Shown in pieces: positions 50,701 to 58,140 of a DNA stretch of 64,000 bases. A program made the position numbers and the translations under genes. Position 1 is the first letter of the stretch. Every line of letters starts with the position of its first letter. The stretch is from Palsa-744 sp036498265 (GTDB lineage: Bacteria > Actinomycetota > Thermoleophilia > Solirubrobacterales > Solirubrobacteraceae): contig DASYFT010000006.1 in assembly GCA_036498265.1 (NCBI GenBank), positions 101,221-165,220 on the forward strand, written 5' to 3'. The notes beneath the pieces were generated by a model that saw nothing but the letters and a program-made list of their open reading frames with translations, was not told the DNA's origin and made no database searches.

Positions 50701-51488
50701 ATGAGCTCATCGAGCCCTGGGAGGACCAGATCGTGTGGAACGGCGCCATCGGACACGGGCACGGCCGCATGTGGCTCGGGTTGCTCGCCGGCGTCCTCGG
50801 ACGGCACGAGCAGGCCGATCGACACCTGCAGTTCGCCTGCGAGTTCCAGGAGAGCAACGGCCTGTTGCTCTGGGCCGCCCGCGCCCACCTCGGCTGGGCA
50901 CAGGCGTTGACCGAGAGGGGTGAGGCCGAGCGCGCAGAGGAGCACGCCGTGAGGGCGGTCGAGTTGTCGCGGGAGCACGGTTACGGTCTGTTCGAGCAGA
51001 CGGCCAGGGCAACCCGGGCGTACACCAGCCAGAACGCGCGTCCGGTCCGCGCTCTCGCCGCTCGCACCGGGCGCCGCGCCTTGGCGGCGATGGTGCGGGG
51101 ACAGGACGATGAGAAGCTCGAGCGGCGCTTCTCAGACCCCGGACGCCAGCGCGCGCTGCTGCGGGCCGCCGCGCGCGGTTTCCAGCCCGCCAACGCAGAC
51201 GGCTTCTGCGGTGTGATCGCCTACGAGCTCGAGCCCCGCGTGATCGAGTCGCCGCCCGGCGCCCCATGGCGGTGGGCGATCGAACTCGACTCAGCCCGCG
51301 GTCACGCCAGGCTGCTCGAGCCTGCTCCCCCAGAGGCCGCGGTGACAATCCGTGCGGGTCTCGCCGAGTGGGTACGCGTGACCGCCGGGGTGGAGAACCC
51401 GGTCGCGCTCATGGCAAGCGGGCGATTCAGCGTCGAGGGCGACGTCCTGCTGGCCGCCCGCCTAGAGGCCATCTTCGGCACGGCATGA
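47733..51488 (+). CDS. Class III nucleotide-cyclase-domain / STAND ATPase / TPR protein with SCP2-like tail
   Basis: 1251 residues. Residues 5-170 are a class III cyclase homology domain; the metal aspartates are Asp14 (Leu-Thr-Asp-Leu-Val-Gly-Ser-Thr-Arg) and Asp58 (Asn-Thr-Gly-Asp-Gly). The usual Val-Asn-x-Ala-Ala-Arg reads Ser-Ile-Glu-Ala-Ala-Arg (115-120), so the transition-state Asn is missing. Next comes a STAND/AAA16 ATPase with Walker A at 226-233 (Gly-Glu-Pro-Gly-Ile-Gly-Lys-Thr) and Walker B Val-Leu-Asp-Asp-Leu-Gln-Trp-Ala. A winged part and about 500 residues of TPR follow. The last ~110 residues look SCP2/sterol-carrier-like (Val-Thr-Ile-Arg-Ala-Gly ... Asn-Pro-Val-Ala-Leu-Met-Ala-Ser-Gly-Arg-Phe). 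It is probably a signal switch; the ligand is unknown. Confidence 0.82.
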   Translation: MPESVELATILLTDLVGSTRLATSVGPMRADELREEHFELLRGAISSSGGNEVKNTGDGLMVAFSSASAAVECSVAMQQIFERRYRDAEQGLHVRIGVGAGESTVKDGDYFGMPSIEAARLCAQAPADGILVSAAVKMLAGRCEGLEFQSAGELELKGFPEPVPVFEVSWTPLGEEAGGAGRWPLPALLRSVPPIAYVGRVGERAALEEALARARRGSRQVVLLSGEPGIGKTRLSSYAAHRAHAEGVAVAWGACSEELAVPYEPWIWACSQLVEHAPQELLDLHVERHKGELGRLARNLSARVRDLPEPQSSDPETERHLLFSAVVGLVEEVADSVPVCMVLDDLQWADGQSVALLKHLVRTVEQGALQVIATYRDSDLGRDHPLTRVLADLRTVAGVQRIALHGLGVDEVAQIMTLVAGHELDQDGVELAGQIAEETDGNPFFVGEILRGLSESGALSFDEASERWTIDGSAAAALPESVREVVERRVERLGSEALEALRFAAVIGRAFELQLLASATEMDEGPLLDHLEAAVAASVLSESAERLGQFRFAHALINQTLYQGLGATRRARMHHRVAQSLEELYGLDDAERLSELALHWRLAAVSVDKNKAANYASRAAQRALERLAPDEAVKLFTDALELTDDVEHVARCEVLIGLGEAQRQSGNPAYRDTLLDASRVASGLADPELAARAALASNRGFFSALGEVDHERMDAIERALELDEPSHPARRARLLALQAQELAFDSDFARRSVLADRAVALARGTGDVRTLAEVLFRAIFAYWYAETLDLRAALAEELSDCVSTLGDPALEFHAPYHQFSAHFERGEFELAQAALERRSLIAEKLGQPTLKWISAFEAAAWELAHGDLAAGERLAERAFQIGQQAGEPDAVFIYSGQLAYTRIHEGRGKEVLPMLEQSVSAYPAIAAWKATLAYVLWMDDRRTEAAAILEQAALDRFEHAPRAPDWSTALAFYADTAVQAGNVDAAEILYELIEPWEDQIVWNGAIGHGHGRMWLGLLAGVLGRHEQADRHLQFACEFQESNGLLLWAARAHLGWAQALTERGEAERAEEHAVRAVELSREHGYGLFEQTARATRAYTSQNARPVRALAARTGRRALAAMVRGQDDEKLERRFSDPGRQRALLRAAARGFQPANADGFCGVIAYELEPRVIESPPGAPWRWAIELDSARGHARLLEPAPPEAAVTIRAGLAEWVRVTAGVENPVALMASGRFSVEGDVLLAARLEAIFGTA

Positions 51489-51548
51489 CGTGACCGGTCA
51501 GGCTGAACTATGGCCCGCGGCGGGGCGCCGCCGCGCGGCGGCCGTTGC

Positions 51549-52043
51549 CTAGTCAGAGCCCTGCAGCTCCGCCCGGGCGTCGGACAGCGCGCGCGCCAGC
51601 GCGCTCGCCGAGCCGCGGTAGGCGGGCCCGGTCCCGTCCGTCAGGAGCTGCCTCAGGTGTGCGACGCCGGCGGCATAGAGCGGACGGTCGTGGGTCAGCA
51701 TCATCGCTACGGCCTGGAGCTGGGAGCTGTTCTCGAGGATGGCCTCTCGCTGCGAGAGGTCCCACCAGCGGCGCTGCGGCCCCTGCGCGCGCCGAACGAG
51801 GGCGTCGAGCGACTGCGCGATCTCGTCCCGTGAGCGCCGCGAGGTGAGCAGGCTCGCGCGCGCCGCCAGTGCGGCGGAGGCGGAGGGGTCGGCACCTGCC
51901 AGCAGGGCGCGATCCAGTGCGCCGCCGCGGAGGCGAGCGGCGAGCCGGGACCGCCGGCCGGAGGCGGTCGTCGGCGTGCGCTCCTGGTGCGGTGCGGGCG
52001 CGGCGGCAGTGTCGACGGGGTGGGTAACGGTCCGCGGTATCAT
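51549..52043 (-). CDS. Hypothetical protein, probably cytosolic and helical
   Basis: 164 residues, ATG 52043 preceded by GGAGGTGACAG, a strong ribosome site. The first 35 residues are disordered. The remainder is helical and rich in Ala and Arg, with phrases such as Leu-Asp-Arg-Ala-Leu-Leu-Ala-Gly-Ala-Asp-Pro, and Ser-Arg-Asp-Glu-Ile-Ala-Gln-Ser-Leu-Asp. Similar stand-alone helical proteins occur in actinobacteria (impression only, not checked). Divergent from the CGNR regulator over 56 bp, which may be a shared control region. Confidence 0.7.
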   Translation of the reverse strand: MIPRTVTHPVDTAAAPAPHQERTPTTASGRRSRLAARLRGGALDRALLAGADPSASAALAARASLLTSRRSRDEIAQSLDALVRRAQGPQRRWWDLSQREAILENSSQLQAVAMMLTHDRPLYAAGVAHLRQLLTDGTGPAYRGSASALARALSDARAELQGSD

Positions 52044-52099
52044 CTGTCACCTCCGAAAGGAAATAGACGGTGTCTGTAACCTACCAGCGACTTTAGCCG

Positions 52100-52669
52100 G
52101 TGTCAAGGATCGATAGCGAGCACGCCCCGCACGGGCTCGAACTGGTCATCGACTTCGTCAACACGCTCGACGTCGAGACGGCGGCCGACTCGATCGCTCA
52201 CCCTGCGGAGCTCGGCGCCTGGCTCGCCGAGCGAGGGCTGCTCGTGGAGCGTGCCGCGATCTCGCCCGGGGAGCACGCCGCCGCCCTCCGCCTGCGCGAA
52301 GCGTTGCGGGACCTGATGCTGGCCAACAACGAGCGCGACGGTGATGTCGGCCCTGCGTGGTCCGAGCTCGAGCGCACCGCACGTGACGGCGAGCTCGCCG
52401 TGCACTTCACCGGTGCGGGGGCGGTGAGCGTGGCGCCCCGCGCTGGCGGAGTCGAGGGCGCGTTGTCGAAGCTGCTCGTCCCGGTCGCTGCGGGTCTGGC
52501 CGACGGCTCGTGGGCGCGGGTGAAGGCCTGCCGGGCCGTCCAGTGCGAATGGGCGTTCTACGACCGCTCCCGCAATCGCTCCGGCGTCTGGTGCGATATG
52601 GCGGTATGCGGCAACCGCACGAAGGTCCGCGCCTACCGCAGCCGCGGCACGGCGAAGAGCTCGGGCTGA
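52100..52669 (+). CDS. CGNR zinc-finger / ABATE-domain putative regulator
   Basis: 189 residues from GTG 52100. An N-terminal ABATE-like domain (Phe-Val-Asn-Thr-Leu ... Leu-Arg-Glu-Ala-Leu-Arg-Asp-Leu) is followed by the C-terminal CGNR zinc finger with Cys-Arg-Ala-Val-Gln-Cys-Glu-Trp-Ala-Phe-Tyr-Asp-Arg-Ser-Arg-Asn and Cys-Asp-Met-Ala-Val-Cys-Gly-Asn-Arg. The Cys-Gly-Asn-Arg motif gives the family its name. Such proteins are thought to be stress-linked DNA-binding regulators. CGGTGTC is repeated at 52069 and 52098 in the gap shared with the divergent gene, a possible binding motif. Confidence 0.85.
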   Translation: MSRIDSEHAPHGLELVIDFVNTLDVETAADSIAHPAELGAWLAERGLLVERAAISPGEHAAALRLREALRDLMLANNERDGDVGPAWSELERTARDGELAVHFTGAGAVSVAPRAGGVEGALSKLLVPVAAGLADGSWARVKACRAVQCEWAFYDRSRNRSGVWCDMAVCGNRTKVRAYRSRGTAKSSG

Positions 52670-52716
52670 CGCTCGGGGTCGGGCGCCTCATCGAGAGGAC
52701 CCATATCGATTGGAGC

Positions 52717-54105
52717 CTATGGCGGTACCGGTTGGGCCGACGTGGTCCCGAGCGCGGCCCCTGCCTCGGAGCCGGTAGGCGCGTCGGCCGTTTGGACGCT
52801 CGCGGGCGCGGACAGGCGCATGGTCACGATATATGCGACCACCACGGCGACGATCACGAGCGGCTCGGCGCCGACACCCGCCTTGGACGTCAGCAGCGAG
52901 GCGAGCACAATCGCCGACACCGGAAGTCGCAATATGGCCACGGTCGCGGCGCCCACACCCACCGCGACCGCCGGGGTGAGCGAGAACCCTGGCAGCTCGG
53001 CCGCCATGATGCCCGCCACGGCGCCGAGGAAGAGCGCGGGGAAAGTCGGGCCTCCGCGGAAGCCGCCGAGCGAGAGGCCGTAAGCGAGTCCCTTGAAGAC
53101 GATCAAGAGGGCCAGCGCCGAAAGCGACCACGTGCTGGCGTTTTCCACGAGCCCGGGCAGAGCCGACTGGCCCGAGAACAGAACCAGTTCGAAGCTCTTG
53201 CCGGTGGTCTGATGGAACAGGATCGCGAGACCTGCAACGATCAGCGCGACTACGGGGAGGAGCACAAAGAGGCGCGGCGCCACGACGCGCTGGGTCTCCC
53301 GGCCTCCCTGCAGGATGAGCGCTGCTACGACTGCGATCGCGATCGCGAGCGCGATCGTCCAGCCGAAGTCTGCGACGTCGGGGCGGGCGAACGCGGGCAG
53401 CGACAGCGTGCCGAGCGCGTAGGCGCTCGTGCTCAACCCCGTCCACGATCCCATTCCTATCGAGATGAGCGATCCGATCCCGGAAGCGAGTAGGCCCGGG
53501 AGCACAACGAGCTTGAGCTTCGGCCCTCCCAGCCCGGTCGCCTCGATCATGATGATCGCCGCGATCAGCGGCTGGGCAAACAGGAACGACAGCGCGGCAA
53601 AGCTGCCGGCCGCAGCGATTACCACCAGGGCCTGAGGCGGCACCTCCCTGCGGGCGAGCCGTATCGTCAGGATCGCGAGCCCGCCGCCGAGCGCGATGAG
53701 CGGCGCCTCCGGTCCGAGCACGAGTCCGAGCCCGATCGTGGCAAGCGCCGCCAGCACGACCCCGGGCAGGTCCACAGGTAGGGTCGGCCCGCTGCCGACG
53801 GCCAGACCCTCGGCGGGGATGTGTCCACCTTTGCCGGGCAGGCGCGCGATCGCGAACGCGACGACCAGCCCGGCGACCGCGAGGACCGGAAGCGGCCACC
53901 ACAGCGGCGCGCCATGTTCGTAGCCGAGGTCGCTCGGAAGGTGGACGTACACACCCCGCTGAATCTGATTCAGGAGCTCGAGGAAGCCCCATGCGAGGAA
54001 CGACACCACGACGCCCACCACCGCCGCAATTGCAAGCAGGACGGCGAACGCCTTGCTCTCGATCACCGAGTCGACCTGCTCCGGGGAGAGCTCGACCTCA
54101 GCCAT
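52717..54105 (-). CDS. ClC-family chloride channel or H+/Cl- antiporter
   Basis: 462 residues from ATG 54105, with about twelve hydrophobic helices. Selectivity segments are recognisable: Gly-Lys-Gly-Gly-His-Ile-Pro for the N-terminal anion site, Gly-Pro-Glu-Ala-Pro-Leu with the gating glutamate (usually Gly-x-Glu-Gly-Pro), and Gly-Gly-Phe-Arg-Gly-Gly-Pro-Thr-Phe-Pro-Ala-Leu-Phe-Leu-Gly. No CBS domain follows. The open frame upstream to 54381 is Ala/Arg-rich and not homologous. The anion could be chloride or fluoride. It is the start of a block of membrane proteins. Confidence 0.85.
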   Translation of the reverse strand: MAEVELSPEQVDSVIESKAFAVLLAIAAVVGVVVSFLAWGFLELLNQIQRGVYVHLPSDLGYEHGAPLWWPLPVLAVAGLVVAFAIARLPGKGGHIPAEGLAVGSGPTLPVDLPGVVLAALATIGLGLVLGPEAPLIALGGGLAILTIRLARREVPPQALVVIAAAGSFAALSFLFAQPLIAAIIMIEATGLGGPKLKLVVLPGLLASGIGSLISIGMGSWTGLSTSAYALGTLSLPAFARPDVADFGWTIALAIAIAVVAALILQGGRETQRVVAPRLFVLLPVVALIVAGLAILFHQTTGKSFELVLFSGQSALPGLVENASTWSLSALALLIVFKGLAYGLSLGGFRGGPTFPALFLGAVAGIMAAELPGFSLTPAVAVGVGAATVAILRLPVSAIVLASLLTSKAGVGAEPLVIVAVVVAYIVTMRLSAPASVQTADAPTGSEAGAALGTTSAQPVPP

Positions 54106-54337
54106 GCCCACCGTTCCCTTGAGCGGTGCCCGAGCGGCCGCGGTCGTAATCCGGCGCCTCGCCGGGGACGCGCGCCGCCGGTGCGCCTGCTCGGTCAGGC
54201 GACCTCGAACGCGTTGACCACTGGGGACTTCCAGCCGCTCGGAGCATCCCGACGCGGACGCTACAGCACCGGATAACTGAGCGAACGCATGCGCGGACGT
54301 CCTGCGCGACCCGAGATCCCGGGCTTCATGGGGCTGC
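54106..54337. other. Non-coding stretch between the ClC and GAP-like genes
   Basis: 232 bp between two minus-strand genes. It should hold the ClC promoter, but I see no strong -35/-10 pair or repeat. No small gene with a ribosome site is seen. Confidence 0.4.
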
Positions 54338-55009
54338 TCAGACCGTGAGCACACCAGTGAGGAGCAGCGCTGCGCCGCCACCGAACGAGACGACCAGCGT
54401 TATCGCTCGCGCCTGTACGCGCGCCCAATCTCGGACCTCGTCGACGGCCCTCCGCGCGGCCGGTGGGTCGACTATGCAGATCGCGAGAGTGGCGATTGGC
54501 AAGATGAACCAGATCGCGTTGTAGAGGAGAATGTCGAGCACACCCTCGCCGAGGCGGTGCTGGCTGGCCACGATGAGGTCAAGGGCCAGCAGATAGAAGA
54601 GGCCGGGGATATGGGTCGCAGGGCCAGCAAGTGCCGCCGTCCGCAGCCCTATCTCCCGCCCTGTCCGCGCCTGCCAGCGGCCGCGGACGTTGGGTCCATC
54701 TTCCGCGTGCGCGCCACCTACACGCCCGCTCCAGACACATAGGCCGAAGCCGATGGCCACGATGCCAGCGGCTATCTCGGCGATCCCCTTGGTGCGCTCG
54801 GTGCCCGAATGCAGGTCGACGCCGTTGAACGCCCACACGGCGACCAGGCCGAAGGCGACCGTGAAAGCGAGCCCCGCGAGCAGGTATGCAGTCATCAGCC
54901 GGCGAGGCGAGCGCCCACGCGCGAGCGCATAGACGGCCGCGAGACTCGTCGGCCGAATGGTGCTGGCGAGGGCCAGAAGGGTGATCTGGATGATGACGGG
55001 AACGGCCAG
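54338..55009 (-). CDS. GAP-family (Sap-like) membrane protein, start codon not standard
   Basis: The conserved part contains six hydrophobic segments with Pro-Ala-Thr-His-Ile-Pro-Gly and a charged central loop. The annotated ATG at 54895 misses the first helix: the in-frame sequence upstream reads Val-Ile-Ile-Gln-Ile-Thr-Leu-Leu-Ala-Leu-Ala-Ser-Thr-Ile-Arg-Pro-Thr-Ser-Leu. This aligns with the start of the following paralogue, which has Leu-Ala-Leu-Ala-Ala-Ser-Ile-Tyr-Pro-Pro-Ala. No ATG, GTG or TTG lies between the stop at 55034-55036 and that helix. CTG 55009 just follows GAGGAG, so it is used here as a provisional start (223 residues). GAP proteins in mycobacteria help export glycolipids. 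Confidence 0.6.
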   Translation of the reverse strand: MAVPVIIQITLLALASTIRPTSLAAVYALARGRSPRRLMTAYLLAGLAFTVAFGLVAVWAFNGVDLHSGTERTKGIAEIAAGIVAIGFGLCVWSGRVGGAHAEDGPNVRGRWQARTGREIGLRTAALAGPATHIPGLFYLLALDLIVASQHRLGEGVLDILLYNAIWFILPIATLAICIVDPPAARRAVDEVRDWARVQARAITLVVSFGGGAALLLTGVLTV

Positions 55010-55215
55010 CTCCTCGTTCGTTGCGGAAGGCGTTCAGGTCGTGAGTCGGGGGCTCTAGTCGTGTAGGCCGGGCCTGCGGGCCCATCGGCTCGCGCGCGGC
55101 ATATCTTCTTGGGTTCCTGGCGGCACTCTGGCTTGGAGCTTGGCAATGTCCTGTAGCTCTTTCAAAGGGTGCGGTGTGGGCTTCGATTCCAGAGCCAGCT
55201 CTCCGTCCTTCCGCG

Positions 55216-55866
55216 CTAGAGCAGTTCGACCAGCCCCACGCCGATCAGGTACGCGCCTGCCGCCGCGGCCACGAGGGTCCCGACGGAACGTCCGTTGCGC
55301 GCGAACCAGCGATTGATGCTCTGCAGCGCACTGGAGGCGCCCACTGGGTAGGTGAGCAGCATCAGCATCGGTATCTCGATCATCCACAGCATGATCAGCA
55401 GCGCCTCGACGAGATAGATGAGCTGCTGCGGCGTGGAAGCCTGAGTGTCGGCTATCGACTTGACGAGCCCGACGTAGATCGGGGAGGGCACGATGTAGAG
55501 GATCACGCCGAGCAGCAGCACGAGGCGTCGGCTCTGCAGGTAGCGGTCGGTTCTTGTGGGCCCGGCCTGCTTCTTGGGCTCGAGTACCGCCGGATGGCGC
55601 AGGCGAGACGCCAACCACAGGAGCACTACGCCACCGAGGAGGTAGAGCGCGGAGCTGACCGTGCGCTGCTGGCGGCTCGTGGTGCCGAGTTCCTCGAACA
55701 GGAACAGCATGAGCGCGCCAGTGATGAGCACGGTGAGGAACGCGGCAGCCACGAGCAGGAACACACGTAGTCGTACGTCCGGCCCCCGTCCGAGTGCAAT
55801 CACGGTTGCCACTGCCGGCGGATAGATCGAAGCCGCGAGGGCGAGCGAGACGGCTTCTGATGGCAT
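55216..55866 (-). CDS. GAP-family (Sap-like) membrane protein
   Basis: 216 residues with six hydrophobic helices. It starts Leu-Ala-Leu-Ala-Ala-Ser-Ile-Tyr-Pro-Pro-Ala-Val-Ala-Thr-Val-Ile-Ala-Leu-Gly-Arg-Gly, and has a charged loop (Arg-Thr-Asp-Arg-Tyr-Leu-Gln-Ser-Arg-Arg) before the second half with Val-Pro-Ser-Pro-Ile-Tyr-Val-Gly-Leu-Val-Lys. It is related to its downstream neighbour in layout, as in a tandem duplication. GAP/Sap proteins are linked to moving glycolipids across the membrane. The lipid here is not known. Confidence 0.7.
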   Translation of the reverse strand: MPSEAVSLALAASIYPPAVATVIALGRGPDVRLRVFLLVAAAFLTVLITGALMLFLFEELGTTSRQQRTVSSALYLLGGVVLLWLASRLRHPAVLEPKKQAGPTRTDRYLQSRRLVLLLGVILYIVPSPIYVGLVKSIADTQASTPQQLIYLVEALLIMLWMIEIPMLMLLTYPVGASSALQSINRWFARNGRSVGTLVAAAAGAYLIGVGLVELL

Positions 55867-55887
55867 TCCGCTAGAAACAGGCGCCGG

Positions 55888-56760
55888 TCAGGGCTGCAAG
55901 GAGCGCGGGACTGCGCTCTCCATGGTCGGTGGCGCCGTCCTCGTAAGGGCGATGACGCCCACGCACATGACGGCGAACGCAACCACGCTGCTGCCGATCA
56001 CGGCCGCGCCCCCGGTGTAGCGCTCCTCGAACAGCCAGACGCTCAGGACGATGCTCACAAGGGGATCGACGATCACCAAGAGGGGCTGGGACACGCTCAG
56101 GGGCCCGACGTGGAGGGCGGCCTGCGTCATCAGGATGCCGGCGATGCCACCGGCGACCAAGGCGTATACCGGCCAGTGGGTCAACATCGCATCGATCCCG
56201 GATTCGACGAGGGTCTCGGTGGTTGCCTTGATGAAGGTGGCCACGAGCGCCCACACGATCGCAGCGGCCGCAGCATACAGCGCGGCCCGACGAGTTGGTG
56301 AGCCGCGCCGGGCCGCCAGTGCCATGATCGCGGCCGCGCCACCGAACGCCGAGACGGCGGCTATCCATGCGTGCGCCGTGGGCGTGGGCGTCCCGCCCTG
56401 CGGCTCGTCGATTAGGACGAACGTGGCGAGGCCGACGCACGTGAGTCCAGCTGAACCCCAGGCGGCAGGCTGGATCGACTGGTGGATCCACACCCTCCGC
56501 AGAGCGAGTCCGAATACGAGCTCGGTAACCAGCAGGGCCTGGACGGTCGAAAGTTGCCCGTTCTTCAGGGCCGCCGCCTGAAACACGAATGCTCCAATGC
56601 CCGCAGCCCATCCGAATAGCCACAACGGACTGCGGATGAGGGACGCAGCGAGCCTCAAGCCCGACGCCTTGGCCCGGCGCCCGCTCGTGCTGGCGACATG
56701 CTGGGTCGTGACGTTGAGCGCGTTGGAGAACGCCGCCAGGAGGGCGAACAGCGCGCTCAA
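55888..56760 (-). CDS. DMT (EamA-like) transporter
   Basis: About 290 residues with ten membrane helices arranged as two repeats of five. The frame is open to 56874, but the extra residues (Ser/Cys/Pro-rich) have no helix character. TTG 56760 gives a start right before TM1 (Ser-Ala-Leu-Phe-Ala-Leu-Leu-Ala-Ala-Phe-Ser-Asn-Ala-Leu). Gly-Ile-Ala-Gly-Ile-Leu-Met-Thr-Gln-Ala-Ala-Leu and Pro-Leu-Val-Ser-Ile-Val-Leu-Ser-Val-Trp-Leu-Phe-Glu-Glu are typical of EamA exporters. The substrate is unknown. The start codon choice is uncertain. Confidence 0.75.
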   Translation of the reverse strand: MSALFALLAAFSNALNVTTQHVASTSGRRAKASGLRLAASLIRSPLWLFGWAAGIGAFVFQAAALKNGQLSTVQALLVTELVFGLALRRVWIHQSIQPAAWGSAGLTCVGLATFVLIDEPQGGTPTPTAHAWIAAVSAFGGAAAIMALAARRGSPTRRAALYAAAAAIVWALVATFIKATTETLVESGIDAMLTHWPVYALVAGGIAGILMTQAALHVGPLSVSQPLLVIVDPLVSIVLSVWLFEERYTGGAAVIGSSVVAFAVMCVGVIALTRTAPPTMESAVPRSLQP

Positions 56761-57131
56761 TCGGACGCCCGGCTGGATGTCAGGCGGCTGCCCCGCGGGC
56801 CTACCCGCCGATGAACTGCAGCAGGAACTTGTTGACCTAAAGCCTGTGGGTCCACGCGATTGCCTGCGAGGCAAGTTCGATCACGATGAGATCGATGTCC
56901 TCGGCCATGCCCGGCAGGCGTTTGCCTGTCCTGTGGTACCTCAGGATCGCGTCTGTGTTGCCTCGTCTGACGTGGCGACCTTCCATTGCTCCGCTCTCAC
57001 GTCCAGTTGTACCACTCGTCGGAGATAGCCCGAACGCGGAGCCTCTTCCGGTTCACGCTCGCGTGGACCGGCTGGCAGCGCGCGCGGACCTCGCGCCCTC
57101 GCGAGCTGGCGCGTGCGACAATTCAAGGGCC
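56761..57131. other. 371-bp gap before the LURP-one-like gene
   Basis: No large gene. It contains the small minus-strand frame at 56837-56986 and, near the right end, GACAAT (57116-57121), a possible -10 box 10 bp before the ATG at 57132. Base composition looks lower in GC than the surroundings. Confidence 0.4.
56837..56986 (-). CDS. Possible 49-residue protein
   Basis: ATG 56986 is preceded by GCGGAGCA, a fair ribosome site. The product is a mix of basic N-terminal residues (Glu-Gly-Arg-His-Val-Arg-Arg) and an ordered acidic/hydrophobic half (Asp-Ile-Asp-Leu-Ile-Val-Ile-Glu-Leu-Ala-Ser-Gln-Ala-Ile-Ala-Trp). It is too short for the usual gene lists. No family is recognised. It may be a remnant of a larger gene. 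Confidence 0.3.
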   Translation of the reverse strand: MEGRHVRRGNTDAILRYHRTGKRLPGMAEDIDLIVIELASQAIAWTHRL

Positions 57132-57647
57132 ATGGGACTGTTGCGCAGGCGTGAGGGGCCGGGCGGCAACCGCTATCGGATGCGCGAGAAGCTGTTCGCC
57201 ATCGGCCATGACTTCTGGATCGATACCGAGGACGACGAGCACGCGTTCAAGGTCAATGCGAAGGCGCTGCGGATCAGGGACACGTTCGTCCTCGAGGGGC
57301 CTTCCGGGGAAGAGCTGTTCAAGGTTCAGGAGCGCAAGCTGCGAGTTCGCGACACGATGGCGATCGAGCGTGGCGGCGAGAGGGTAGCGGTCATCAAGAA
57401 AGCTCTGGTCACGCCGCTGCGCGAACGCTTCTCGATCGACGTCGACGGCGGCGGCGAGCTGAGCGCGAAAGGGAACATCGTCGATCACGAGTACGAGATC
57501 GAGCGAGATGGCAGCAAGATCGCCGAGATCTCCAAGCGTTGGCTCCGCCTGCGCGACACCTACGGAGTTGAGATCGCGCCTGGCGAGGACGACGCGCTGA
57601 TCCTCGCCGCCGCGGCTTGCATCGACGAGATGAGCAGCCGCCGCTGA
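57132..57647 (+). CDS. LURP-one-related (LOR) family protein
   Basis: 171 residues. The tubby-like beta barrel of PF04525: Tyr-Arg-Met-Arg-Glu-Lys-Leu-Phe-Ala-Ile-Gly-His-Asp-Phe-Trp-Ile, then repeated strands Phe-Lys-Val-Asn-Ala-Lys-Ala-Leu-Arg-Ile-Arg-Asp, Leu-Phe-Lys-Val-Gln-Glu-Arg-Lys, and Ile-Ala-Glu-Ile-Ser-Lys-Arg-Trp. Related folds bind phospholipids (scramblases) or phosphoinositides. Role in bacteria unknown. ATG 57132 is chosen since the open frame upstream has unrelated composition. Confidence 0.85.
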   Translation: MGLLRRREGPGGNRYRMREKLFAIGHDFWIDTEDDEHAFKVNAKALRIRDTFVLEGPSGEELFKVQERKLRVRDTMAIERGGERVAVIKKALVTPLRERFSIDVDGGGELSAKGNIVDHEYEIERDGSKIAEISKRWLRLRDTYGVEIAPGEDDALILAAAACIDEMSSRR

Positions 57648-57693
57648 GGCGCTGCGAGTCGGTGGCCGGTGGCTGCTACGGTGCGCCGATCAG

Positions 57694-57711
57694 GTCGGGC
57701 AGTAGCCCGAC
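57694..57711 (+). other. Stem-loop between the LURP-one-like gene and csp
   Basis: GTCGGGC-AGTA-GCCCGAC is a perfect 7-bp stem with a 4-nt loop, 83 bp before the csp ATG. It may end the LURP-one-like mRNA or be part of the cold-shock leader. No T-tract follows directly; a TTTT is 26 bp downstream. Confidence 0.5.
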
Positions 57712-57793
57712 AAACGTAGTGCTGGCGGTCGTAGCCGTTGCTTTTGAGCAATCTCCGCGTTCGCGGCACGCGACAACGCAGGAGGAAAGTGCA

Positions 57794-57997
57794 ATGGCTA
57801 CAGGAACCGTCAAGTGGTTCAGCGACGACAAGGGCTTCGGGTTCATTACGCCCGACGACCAGTCGAAGGATCTGTTCGCTCACCATTCAGCGATCATCGG
57901 CGAGGGCTACCGCTCACTCGCTGAGGGCGCGAAGGTCTCCTACGAGGCCGAGGCCGGGGACAAGGGCCCCAAGGCCGTCAACATCCAACCGATCTAG
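57794..57997 (+). CDS. Cold-shock protein (CspA family)
   Basis: 67 residues, the family length. Single OB fold with RNP1 Lys-Gly-Phe-Gly-Phe-Ile and RNP2 Leu-Phe-Ala-His-His, starting Met-Ala-Thr-Gly-Thr-Val-Lys-Trp-Phe. It binds single-stranded RNA or DNA. A strong GGAGGAA lies 6 bp before ATG 57794. The leader of up to 146 bp is long for such a short gene, as in other cold-shock genes, and has a hairpin. RNP2 has His-His where Val-His is usual. Confidence 0.96.
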   Translation: MATGTVKWFSDDKGFGFITPDDQSKDLFAHHSAIIGEGYRSLAEGAKVSYEAEAGDKGPKAVNIQPI

Positions 57998-58140
57998 CCT
58001 TCCAGCGCCGCGGTCGCCGGCCACGGCATAAAGGCCCTCATCGGGAGACCGGCGAGGGGATGTCGCGACACCTCCGCATCTGTACCGGCCGTTCGCGTCG
58101 TCGACGCGCCGAGATGCCATCACAAGGGATGGATATACGC

